The notes beneath the pieces are model-generated. The model worked only from the letters and a program-made list of their open reading frames with translations, searched no databases and was not told the DNA's origin. 64,000 bases of DNA from Methylotenera versatilis 301 (GTDB taxonomy: Bacteria > Pseudomonadota > Gammaproteobacteria > Burkholderiales > Methylophilaceae), in the NCBI RefSeq assembly GCF_000093025.1, contig NC_014207.1:1364001-1428000 (forward strand), read 5' to 3'. This document shows positions 36,589 through 43,824 of this stretch, in pieces (within the stretch, counting starts at the first letter, position 1; each line of letters opens with the position of its first letter). A program made the position numbers and the translations under genes.

Positions 36589-38490
36589 ATGACCAAATCA
36601 CTCATTAATCCACTAACGTTTTTGGCTTTATTGCACGATATTGCAGTGGCGGCTTTTGTTTGGTTTGCTGCATACTTGCTGCGTTTTAATTTTACTATTC
36701 CTCCTGAGCATCTTCAGTACATGTTGCAATCAATCGTCTGGGTTGCTCCAATGCAAGGTGCTGTTTTTGTACTGTACGGTTTATATCGAGGCATGTGGCG
36801 CTTTGCCAGCGTATCTGATTTAAAGCGAATTTTATTTGCAGTTAGTTCAGCTGCCGTTTTAGTTGCGGCTTTGCTATTCATGATGAGAAGCTCACTTGTC
36901 ATTCCCCGTTCTGTATTGATTTTAGACCCACTCTTACTCATGTTAATGATGGGTGGCAGTCGCTTTGCTTATCGCGCGTGGAAAGAGCACTCGCTTTATG
37001 GAGTTGCAAAATCACTTGGTAAGCCAACGATAATATTAGGCGCGGGTGATGCCGCTGTTGCTTTGCTTAAAGATTTATCGCGCAGCACTCAATGGCGCGT
37101 TGTTGGTATGCTTGATGATGATAAAGCTTTACTGGGGCGTGAGATATTTGGCGTTAAGGTATTAGGCTCAATTGCGACTTTAGCTGATATGCAAAGACGC
37201 TTAGGCGTTGAGCATGTGATTGTTGCGATGCCATCTGCGCATCACCAAAAACGCCGTTCCGCGATAGATTTAGCTAACAATCTAGGCTTGGAAGTTCTGA
37301 CTGTGCCAGCTATTGATGATTTGATGAGCGGTAAAGTGAGCGTTTCACAAATTCGCAAGGTGGATGTGGAAGATTTGTTGGGCCGTGACGCAGTATTGCT
37401 AGATAACTCTGGCTTGCGGCATCTAATTGCGGAACATGCGGTAATGGTAAGTGGAGCGGGCGGCTCTATTGGCTCTGAGCTTTGCCGCCAAATATTAAAT
37501 TTTAGTCCTAGTGCATTGATTTGTTTTGATATTTCTGAGTTTTCTCTTTACCAGTTAGAGCAAGAGCTTAGCGCATTAAATCTTACGACTAAGTTGCTCT
37601 TCATGACTGGTGACGTAAAAAATAAACAACGAGTTAAAAGCTTACTTGAGCAGTTTCAGCCTGCGGTGGTGTTTCATGCCGCGGCTTATAAGCACGTGCC
37701 GATGATGGAAAACGGGAATGTTTGGGAGGCACTTTCAAATAATGTGATTGGTACGCACACCATAGCCAATGCGTGTAAAGAAGCTGGTGTTGAGAAATTC
37801 GTGCTTATCTCTACTGACAAAGCTGTCAATCCAACAAACGTAATGGGGGCTAGTAAGCGCCTTGCCGAAATGGTTTGCCAAGGTTTGCAAGAGAAGCTTG
37901 CACGTGAAGCAATGGGAACACGTTTTGTTATCGTGCGTTTTGGTAACGTGCTAGGTAGTAGCGGTAGCGTCATTCCTAAGTTTAGAGAGCAAATAGCCAA
38001 GGGTGGTCCAGTCACGATTACTCACCCTGAAATTACCCGATATTTCATGTCGATACCTGAAGCTGCACAATTAGTGTTGCAAGCTGGGTTAATGGGTAAG
38101 GGTGGCGAGATTTTGGTGCTTGATATGGGTGAGCCAGTTAAAATCGCAGCATTAGCAGCTGACATGATTCGGCTTTCTGGCCTTCAAGCGGATGAAGTTA
38201 AAATTGAATATGTAGGACTTCGACCAGGCGAAAAGCTATATGAAGAGTTGCTCGCGGATGATGAGCACACCATGCCAACTCCGCATGAAAAGTTACGTAT
38301 AGCCCAAGCACGTGAAGTTGATATTACGTGGGTAAAGAAACTATTGAAATGGATAGAAGGCACAGAAAGTGCAAATGAAGCGATGATAAAAAATGAATTG
38401 AAGCTTTGGGTTGAAGAGTACAGCCCGCAGCATCAAGCGAGTGTAGAAAAGCATTTTATATTAGATGTTGAGCAAGTGACTTTGCATTAA
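36589..38490 (+). CDS. UDP-N-acetylhexosamine 4,6-dehydratase, WbpM/CapD-like
   Basis: A 633-residue protein with four N-terminal membrane helices (residues ~10-120), a first Rossmann-like CoA-binding-type domain (TIILGAGDAAVALLKDL), then the dehydratase domain with VSGAGGSIGSELCRQI (about 287-302). The active site STDKAVNPTNVMGASKR (about 407-423) has Met in place of the usual SDR Tyr, the SMK arrangement known for WbpM. It makes the 4-keto-6-deoxy sugar used by the WbpV-like reductase at 34969. The length matches WbpM/CapD full-length members. Its ~100-base upstream gap may hold its own promoter. Confidence 0.92.
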   Translation: MTKSLINPLTFLALLHDIAVAAFVWFAAYLLRFNFTIPPEHLQYMLQSIVWVAPMQGAVFVLYGLYRGMWRFASVSDLKRILFAVSSAAVLVAALLFMMRSSLVIPRSVLILDPLLLMLMMGGSRFAYRAWKEHSLYGVAKSLGKPTIILGAGDAAVALLKDLSRSTQWRVVGMLDDDKALLGREIFGVKVLGSIATLADMQRRLGVEHVIVAMPSAHHQKRRSAIDLANNLGLEVLTVPAIDDLMSGKVSVSQIRKVDVEDLLGRDAVLLDNSGLRHLIAEHAVMVSGAGGSIGSELCRQILNFSPSALICFDISEFSLYQLEQELSALNLTTKLLFMTGDVKNKQRVKSLLEQFQPAVVFHAAAYKHVPMMENGNVWEALSNNVIGTHTIANACKEAGVEKFVLISTDKAVNPTNVMGASKRLAEMVCQGLQEKLAREAMGTRFVIVRFGNVLGSSGSVIPKFREQIAKGGPVTITHPEITRYFMSIPEAAQLVLQAGLMGKGGEILVLDMGEPVKIAALAADMIRLSGLQADEVKIEYVGLRPGEKLYEELLADDEHTMPTPHEKLRIAQAREVDITWVKKLLKWIEGTESANEAMIKNELKLWVEEYSPQHQASVEKHFILDVEQVTLH

Positions 38491-38534
38491 TTTATAAACA
38501 TTCATTAACTTTTATCACATGCAATTGAGCTAAA

Positions 38535-39074
38535 TTGAATACACAAAATCCACAGTCTTTGCTAGATCAAGCGCAACTTATTCATACTGCGGAAGCTGTT
38601 CAAAGTGCAATTAGTCAGCTTGGTAAAGACGTTACTTTGCAATTTGAGCATGCATGTCCAATAGTGATTTGCGTAATGGGCGGCGGAATTGTTTTTGCTG
38701 GGCAGTTGCTCACACAGCTGGCATTTCCACTCGAATTAGACTACGTTCATGCTAGCCGCTACCAAAATAACACGGTAGGCAATGCGCTTATCTGGCAATC
38801 TTTACCAAAGTTAGATTTAAACAATCGAACAGTATTATTAGTGGATGATATTTTGGATGAGGGTATTACATTATTGGCCATTAAAGAAAAATGTCTAGCA
38901 TTAGGCGCTAAAGATGTTTACTCCGCTGTGCTGATAGAAAAGAAATTGCCACATTCAAAACCGATTAAAGCTGACTTTGTAGGCTTGGAAGTGCCTAATC
39001 GCTATGTGTTTGGTTGTGGCATGGATGCTTATGGCTGGTGGCGAAATCTGCCTGCTATATACGCATTACCTTAA
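38535..39074 (+). CDS. Hypoxanthine-guanine phosphoribosyltransferase-like
   Basis: A 179-residue type I PRTase: CVMGGGIVFAGQLL, ELDYVHASRY, and the PRPP-binding loop LLVDDILDEGITL. Together they match Hpt/HGPRT, which salvages hypoxanthine and guanine with PRPP. The start is TTG at 38535, 44 bases after the WbpM-like gene, so it may be a separate unit at the border of the glycan region. Confidence 0.85.
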   Translation: MNTQNPQSLLDQAQLIHTAEAVQSAISQLGKDVTLQFEHACPIVICVMGGGIVFAGQLLTQLAFPLELDYVHASRYQNNTVGNALIWQSLPKLDLNNRTVLLVDDILDEGITLLAIKEKCLALGAKDVYSAVLIEKKLPHSKPIKADFVGLEVPNRYVFGCGMDAYGWWRNLPAIYALP

Positions 39075-39198
39075 ATCTAGGTTTTAACCTAAATCAGATT
39101 TAGTCTTAATTTGACTTCTTTTTAGGTTGATTTCCATTTTAATTTAGCTGCTTTTTACATTTCTAAAATTCAACTTTCACCTTATCCGGCATAAAAAT

Positions 39199-39226
39199 TT
39201 GCAAATGGTATACACATCTGTATACT
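39199..39226 (+). promoter_or_regulatory. Predicted sigma70 promoter with GTATAC repeats
   Basis: TTGCAA (39199-39204), a 16-base spacer, then TATACT (39221-39226). Two GTATAC hexamers at 39208-39213 and 39220-39225, six bases apart, overlap the spacer and -10 and could be an operator. The PQQ-fold gene starts 41 bases downstream, with AAAGGAAGG as ribosome-binding site. Confidence 0.5.
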
Positions 39227-39266
39227 TTAATTTTTCAATGCTATTGATGAGTTAAAGGAAGGTTGT

Positions 39267-41087
39267 ATGCGCAGTCTTTTAAAATGCAAGCAGTTGAGCA
39301 ATACTGGTTTACTAAGTTTAGTTTTGTTAAGCAGCTTTGCAATGGTTTCGTGTAGCAGCTCGCTTACCCAGCAATCGAATGTTCAATCTAGTATTTCAGA
39401 TAAAGAATGGCCTAGTTTTGGTCGTGACTTTACTAATCAGCGACTTTCTCCGCTTACGCAAATTAATCAACAAAACGTTAAAGATTTGAAGCTCGCTTGG
39501 CAATTCAAAAGCGGTGTTGTTGCAAGTTTTCAGGCTACGCCTATCGTTACTGGTGGCGTGATGTATGTGGCCTTACCTTTTAATCATGTAGTTGCCTTGG
39601 ATGCCAAAACGGGTAAAGAACTTTGGCGTTATAAGCATGAGCGCAGAGCAAATTGGAAAATGTGCTGTGGTCCCGCAAATAGAGGCGTTGCCGTGAGTGA
39701 TGGTAAGGTATTTATTGGTACTGTTGACGCTCGTTTGATTGCGCTTGATGCTAAAAGCGGGGCAAAAATTTGGGATATTGACGTTGCTGATGACACGGCA
39801 TTAACTGAAAAAACCAGCTCATTAAGTCAGGCAGACGCTAAGAGCCATAAAGAAGCTTATGGAGGTACTGGTGTAGGCATAGCAATGGCGCCTGTCGTCT
39901 ATCATGGAAAAGTGATTGTTGGTATCACAGGAGTGGGTTATGGGTTACACATTGATCAGCCGACAGCCAATGCGCCATTGGGTGCTGTTGTTGGTGTAGA
40001 TGGTCGCTACGGTCGCCCTGGTTTCTTAGCTGCATATGATGTTGCCAATGGTAAGCGTATTTGGACGTTTGATACCATTCCAACTCAGGGTTGGGAGGGC
40101 GTGTTTGCTGAAACGACTTCCGATGGTATCTCACTGAATCGCGATGTTGCGGCTGAAAAAGCTAATATGGTCAATAATAAAGACGCTTGGCGCTTTGGTG
40201 GTGGCTCTGCTTGGAGTACGCCAGCCATAGACACTAAAACCAATACACTTTTCTTTGGCACAGGTAATCCTTCGCCACAAATGAATGACATTTCTCGTCC
40301 AGGTGATAATTTATATACCGTCTCGTTGGTTGCGCTAGACACTGAAACAGGCCAACTTAAATGGCATTATCAGCAAGTACCGCATGATGTCTGGGGTTAT
40401 GACTTAGCAAGTCCACCAGTGTTGTTTGACTATAAGAAGGATGGCAATACCATAGCCGCTGTTGGTCAGGCCAGCAAAACTGGTTGGTATTATGTGAACG
40501 ATAGAGCAACGGGCAAGCTGCTGATGAAGTCTGATGCATTTGTCCCACAAAAAAATCTATTCGCTAAAGCCAGCAAAGAAGGTACTGTACTTTACCCTGG
40601 GATTTTAGGAGGCTCGAATTGGAGCCCTAGTGCTTTAGATGAAAATAATCAAACCAGTTTTATTGCTGGGATACATGCGCCTATTAAATACACCCTAGTG
40701 GAAGAAGCTGCAGCAGATGGTAAACCTGCCGTTCGATACGCCTCATCAGAACCAACCAAAGACCCGCGCTGGGGTGTAATATCGGCAATCAACCTCGCTA
40801 CAGGTAGAATGCGATGGCAAGTTAAAACTGAGCAGCCTTTGATGGGCGGATTGCTAGCTACTCAAAGTGGTCTGTTATTTATGGGCGAGGGTAGTGGTAA
40901 CTTTAATGCATACAACAGCAATACCGGTGACTTGTTATGGCAAACCAAAGTCGATGCGGGTGTTAACGCGCCGCCTATTAGTTATGAAATTGATGGCGTG
41001 CAGTATGTAGCAGTTGCAGCAGGAGGCAATTCTATATTTGGCTATACTGCTGGTGATAACATTGTTGTTTACGCGCTAGGGAAGTAG
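39267..41087 (+). CDS. PQQ-dehydrogenase-fold lipoprotein with altered active site
   Basis: 606 residues with a lipoprotein signal (SFAMVSC, Cys29) and an eight-blade quinoprotein propeller: repeated ALDAKTGKELW-type W-motifs, adjacent Cys133-Cys134 in MCCGPANRG (the PQQ-stacking disulfide ring of quinoprotein alcohol dehydrogenases) and Asn334 in GTGNPSP. Two key acidic residues look changed. The Ca-binding Glu of the usual SGAExG motif is Gly224 (TGVGYG), and the catalytic Asp of the usual HDxWDYD is Gly377 (HDVWGYD), while Asp379 remains. No cytochrome c domain is present. It may be a variant dehydrogenase, a PQQ-binding or carrier protein, or a non-catalytic paralogue. An export signal and strong ribosome-binding site support expression. 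Confidence 0.8.
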   Translation: MRSLLKCKQLSNTGLLSLVLLSSFAMVSCSSSLTQQSNVQSSISDKEWPSFGRDFTNQRLSPLTQINQQNVKDLKLAWQFKSGVVASFQATPIVTGGVMYVALPFNHVVALDAKTGKELWRYKHERRANWKMCCGPANRGVAVSDGKVFIGTVDARLIALDAKSGAKIWDIDVADDTALTEKTSSLSQADAKSHKEAYGGTGVGIAMAPVVYHGKVIVGITGVGYGLHIDQPTANAPLGAVVGVDGRYGRPGFLAAYDVANGKRIWTFDTIPTQGWEGVFAETTSDGISLNRDVAAEKANMVNNKDAWRFGGGSAWSTPAIDTKTNTLFFGTGNPSPQMNDISRPGDNLYTVSLVALDTETGQLKWHYQQVPHDVWGYDLASPPVLFDYKKDGNTIAAVGQASKTGWYYVNDRATGKLLMKSDAFVPQKNLFAKASKEGTVLYPGILGGSNWSPSALDENNQTSFIAGIHAPIKYTLVEEAAADGKPAVRYASSEPTKDPRWGVISAINLATGRMRWQVKTEQPLMGGLLATQSGLLFMGEGSGNFNAYNSNTGDLLWQTKVDAGVNAPPISYEIDGVQYVAVAAGGNSIFGYTAGDNIVVYALGK

Positions 41088-41101
41088 CGCGTATGAGTGT
41101 A

Positions 41102-41356
41102 TTAGCGGTGCTTAAGCTTTAAAATAAGCACAGTACATGCTAAAACCAAGGTGATGCCGTTTGCCAGAATTACGGGCCAGCTTGTAATCATTAAGCCGTA
41201 TATGAACCAGCCTAATACGCCCAAGCTAAACAAGCTGTACATGGGCAGTGAAATGCCTGATAAATCTCGTGATTTCCATGAGTGCAGGGCTTGTGGCACA
41301 AAAGAAAATGTGGTTAAAAAGGCTGCGGAATAACCAATCAAGTCTGTAGATGTCAT
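41102..41356 (-). CDS. SemiSWEET-family transporter
   Basis: An 84-residue protein with three membrane helices: LIGYSAAFLTTFSFVPQALHSW carries the PQ-type motif, followed by SGISLPMYSLFSLGVLGWFIYG. That is one triple-helix bundle, the bacterial SemiSWEET unit that dimerises to carry small sugars. The gene is convergent with the PQQ-fold gene, 14 bases apart. Confidence 0.85.
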   Translation of the reverse strand: MTSTDLIGYSAAFLTTFSFVPQALHSWKSRDLSGISLPMYSLFSLGVLGWFIYGLMITSWPVILANGITLVLACTVLILKLKHR

Positions 41357-41423
41357 GTAGGCTTTATATTTTTATAGGCTGAATACTATTTATTAACCTG
41401 AAGTAAATCAGTCAATTTTAAGA

Positions 41424-41457
41424 TAAAAAAATAGCCCAATTAAGGGCTATTTTTTTG
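41424..41457. terminator. Bidirectional intrinsic terminator
   Basis: A stem of AATAGCCC/GGGCTATT with a short AT-rich loop and A/T runs on both sides (41425-41436 with 41444-41456). It ends the minus-strand cold-shock gene 27 bases upstream and can also work on the plus strand. Confidence 0.85.
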
Positions 41458-41483
41458 AATTCCATTAACTGGATTCTAGTTAA

Positions 41484-41687
41484 CTAAGCTTTTTGGATGT
41501 TTGAAGCTTGTTTACCTTTTGGACCGTCTGTAACGTCAAAACTTACGCGATCATTTTCTTTTAAGCTTTTGTAGCCGCTATCTACGATAGCTGAAAAATG
41601 AGCGAACAAATCGTCGCCGCCTGCATCAGGAGTAATGAAACCAAAACCTTTTGAATCATTAAACCATTTAACTAAACCTGTAGCCAT
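41484..41687 (-). CDS. Cold-shock protein, CspA family
   Basis: A 67-residue single OB-fold protein: [19 protein letters not shown] holds RNP1 (KGFGFI), then DLFAHFSAI holds RNP2, and the protein ends [13 protein letters not shown]. It binds single-stranded nucleic acids as an RNA chaperone. GGAATAAG sits just upstream of the ATG. It diverges from infA over a 270-400-base region, which leaves room for the long 5' leader common in csp mRNAs. A strong terminator follows. Confidence 0.95.
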   Translation of the reverse strand: MATGLVKWFNDSKGFGFITPDAGGDDLFAHFSAIVDSGYKSLKENDRVSFDVTDGPKGKQASNIQKA

Positions 41688-41919
41688 ATCTTATTCCATA
41701 CTTTTAAAAAAGGGAGGCACCCTAAATGATTGGGTTTTTAACAAATAATCAGTCTTGAGAACTTAACCACTTTAAACATCCAAACGCCGAAATTACTTTT
41801 TACTTGTAAACAATTGTTGTGTCAAGCATTATTTTACATTAATCGTGATTGACAATAAAAAGACTCATTAAATTAAATTATTTGTTGGTATTTAGCAATT
41901 AAATTAGATAAATAAGCGA

Positions 41920-41948
41920 TTGATTAATTTGAGCTCCAGCGCTATAAT
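41920..41948 (+). promoter_or_regulatory. Predicted sigma70 promoter for infA
   Basis: TTGATT (41920-41925), a 17-base spacer, and a perfect TATAAT (41943-41948). It would give a leader of about 135 bases before the infA TTG start. Confidence 0.65.
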
Positions 41949-42088
41949 GCGCGCGAGCATTGTATGGGTGTGTCGCAAGTAGTTTAAGTGTTAGTGGTGT
42001 TTTTGCTAGTACTTTCATTTTAAGCTTCAAACTCTATAGAGATTGTTGCTTATTAAAGATTGCTACAAAAATTACTGGAGAACTAGAT

Positions 42089-42349
42089 TTGGCTAAAGAA
42101 GAGTTGATTGAAATGAATGGTGTGGTAATGGAAATATTACCTGACTCACGCTATCGTGTAACGCTAGACAATGGGCATAAATTAATTGCTTATACTGGTG
42201 GTAAAATGAAAAAAAATCATATTCGAATCTTAGCTGGTGACAAAGTTACTCTGGAGCTTTCTCCGTACGATATCAATAATGGTCGTATTACTTTCAGGCA
42301 TATCGAAGCTGGTGGCGCTACCTTCACGCCAAGAAAACGCACCTACTAA
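42089..42349 (+). CDS. infA: Translation initiation factor IF-1
   Basis: An 86-residue OB-fold protein: [20 protein letters not shown], then [20 protein letters not shown], then [15 protein letters not shown]. It is ~14 residues longer than the usual 72-residue IF-1, with a basic tail [11 protein letters not shown], like the second IF-1 of betaproteobacteria. The frame is open further upstream, but the start is TTG at 42089: TGGAG lies eight bases before it and homology begins there. IF-1 sits in the ribosomal A site during initiation. Its divergent neighbour is the cold-shock gene, which suggests shared cold-linked control (inference). Confidence 0.92.
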   Translation: MAKEELIEMNGVVMEILPDSRYRVTLDNGHKLIAYTGGKMKKNHIRILAGDKVTLELSPYDINNGRITFRHIEAGGATFTPRKRTY

Positions 42350-42616
42350 GCGCCTTCTGACTACATTCGCAACAAAAACTGATTTTCTTGCGAATGCTAA
42401 GTTTGTTCAATTTAGCTCTCATTTATTCTTGTCATCAATAGTTTTTTAAGTACCTTCTAAAGTTGATGCCTTTTCGCTTGATTATTTCCATGCTTTAAAG
42501 TGATGCCATTGCATGTAAATTGTTGTTAATTTGCTAATAGCCATGTTGTATTTAATTCATTTAAAGCCAATTCCAAGGTAATGTAACTATCATGACGATT
42601 TGCCTATTTGGATTGT

Positions 42617-43393
42617 ATGGATAACACGACGCAAAATAAGCATTGGGAAAAAATATTCTCAGTGATACAAAGATCATATGCAATAGAAAATCACCTTGAG
42701 TTCTTTAGCTGGTTACAGAATGGCGTTAATGAATTTTTACCACATGATGTATTAATTGCCTGTTGGGGCGACTTTGAAAAAAAGTTGGTAAAAAGTAAGT
42801 TAAATTACGATGTTGCTTCTAATTTAAGCGAGATCAATACACAAACTGTATTCGATTCTAATAATGGCTATGATGTGTGCATGTTGCATTTACATCAACT
42901 GTGGTTAAACAATAATCGTTGCTGGTTCGTTATTAACAATCTAAATCATCATCAGGTTGAAAGCCAGTTTCAGATCGTTTTACCAAAAAAACTTGATCAG
43001 TTAAATTCATTGATGGTTTATGGCGTAAGTGATGTACGCGGTAGCAATGTCTGTTTGTATGTTTTTTTCAGTAAAGAAAATGTATTTGATGTGCCTAATT
43101 CGGTGATGGGCTTAATCATGCCACACATCGATAATGTACTAAGAAAAATCCAGCATCTTAAACCATTAAAAACACCTACAGAATCTGCCATTATTTTAGA
43201 TGGTACTGGGCTAAGCGTGCGTGAATTAGAAATAATTCATTGGATAAAATCAGGAAAGACCAACCAAGAGATCGCGACAATTCTAGACATTAGCCAGAAT
43301 ACTGTCAAAAGTCATTTAAAGCGGGTTTTCCAAAAAATGAATGTGACAAGGCGAGCGCAAGCGGTTGCTATTTTAATGAATAAGCTAAATTGA
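42617..43393 (+). CDS. EpsA-like LuxR-family transcriptional regulator
   Basis: About 258 residues. The N-terminal half has LEFFSWLQNGVNEFLPHDVL followed by IACWGDF, matching the sensor-like part of EpsA regulators tied to exopolysaccharide and exosortase systems (Methylobacillus methanolan EpsA is the named member). The C-terminus is a LuxR helix-turn-helix: LSVRELEIIHWIKSGKTNQE, then VKSHLKRVFQKMNVTRRAQA. It probably controls exopolysaccharide genes, but the target is not shown. ATG at 42617 is preferred over TTG at 42608; neither has a strong ribosome-binding site. About 260 bases before it hold no gene, only a 9-base stem (42364-42372 with 42388-42396) after infA. Confidence 0.78.
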   Translation: MDNTTQNKHWEKIFSVIQRSYAIENHLEFFSWLQNGVNEFLPHDVLIACWGDFEKKLVKSKLNYDVASNLSEINTQTVFDSNNGYDVCMLHLHQLWLNNNRCWFVINNLNHHQVESQFQIVLPKKLDQLNSLMVYGVSDVRGSNVCLYVFFSKENVFDVPNSVMGLIMPHIDNVLRKIQHLKPLKTPTESAIILDGTGLSVRELEIIHWIKSGKTNQEIATILDISQNTVKSHLKRVFQKMNVTRRAQAVAILMNKLN

Positions 43394-43399
43394 AAATAA

Positions 43400-43615
43400 T
43401 TATTTAACGTTAATCGTTTGATTACCAACTACAACCGTTTGACCTGTACGAATTTTAGCTGTTTTTCTAGTTTCGGTTAAGCCATCAACCTTCACTAATC
43501 CTTCAGCAACCATTGTTTTACCGCGACCACCACTATCCGCTAATCCTACTAACTTTAGTAGATTGCATAATTCTACGTATTCTGTAGTTAAATCAAATTG
43601 TATGGTTTGTGACAT
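43400..43615 (-). CDS. Small S4-domain RNA-binding protein, YbcJ-like
   Basis: A 71-residue protein, MSQTIQFDLTTEYVELCNLL at the start, then ADSGGRGKTMVAEGLVKVDG and ending GNQTINVK. It is a stand-alone S4 domain like E. coli YbcJ, a presumed RNA-binding protein. A longer frame runs upstream through the tRNA gene and is not coding. The ATG at 43615 is 38 bases after the tRNA-Leu 3' end on the same strand, so the two are probably co-transcribed. It is convergent with the EpsA-like gene, six bases apart. Confidence 0.88.
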   Translation of the reverse strand: MSQTIQFDLTTEYVELCNLLKLVGLADSGGRGKTMVAEGLVKVDGLTETRKTAKIRTGQTVVVGNQTINVK

Positions 43616-43653
43616 AATGAGTCTCGTTGAATGGAGTAGAATAGAGTTTGATT

Positions 43654-43738
43654 TGGTGCCCAAAAGAGGACTCGAACCTCCACACCCGAAGGCACATGGA
43701 CCTGAACCATGCGCGTCTACCAATTCCGCCATTTGGGC
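43654..43738 (-). tRNA. tRNA-Leu (anticodon CAG)
   Basis: 85 bases on the minus strand, beginning GCCCAAATGGCGGAATTGG. The acceptor stem GCCCAAA pairs with TTTGGGC before A-CCA (CCA encoded at 43654-43656). The anticodon stem CATGG/CCATG encloses TTCAGGT, with anticodon CAG. A long variable arm (TGCCTTCGGGTG) marks a class II Leu tRNA, and the T-loop is GTTCGAGTC. No integration signs lie next to it. Confidence 0.97.
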
Positions 43739-43824
43739 AATTTCATATTTAGCCATTATACCGCTGAGATTTAGGCTCAGGCTAATAATTGCGGTGAATC
43801 TTATATTAAAGGTAAGCTTTGTCA

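Noticed and set aside
41108-41131. Terminator after the PQQ-fold gene
   Set aside because: A 7-base stem GTGCTTA/TAAGCAC exists but no T-run follows on the plus strand.
41960-42088. Longer infA frame
   Set aside because: IF-1 similarity starts at the TTG at 42089, which has TGGAG upstream; the extra 43 codons are leader.
42364-42396. infA terminator
   Set aside because: The 9-base stem has a 15-base loop and no T-run, so it was not called as a terminator.
43654-43738. tRNA-Leu as an integration site for the nearby mobile genes
   Set aside because: The recombinase module is 10 kb away, and no duplicated tRNA end was seen.
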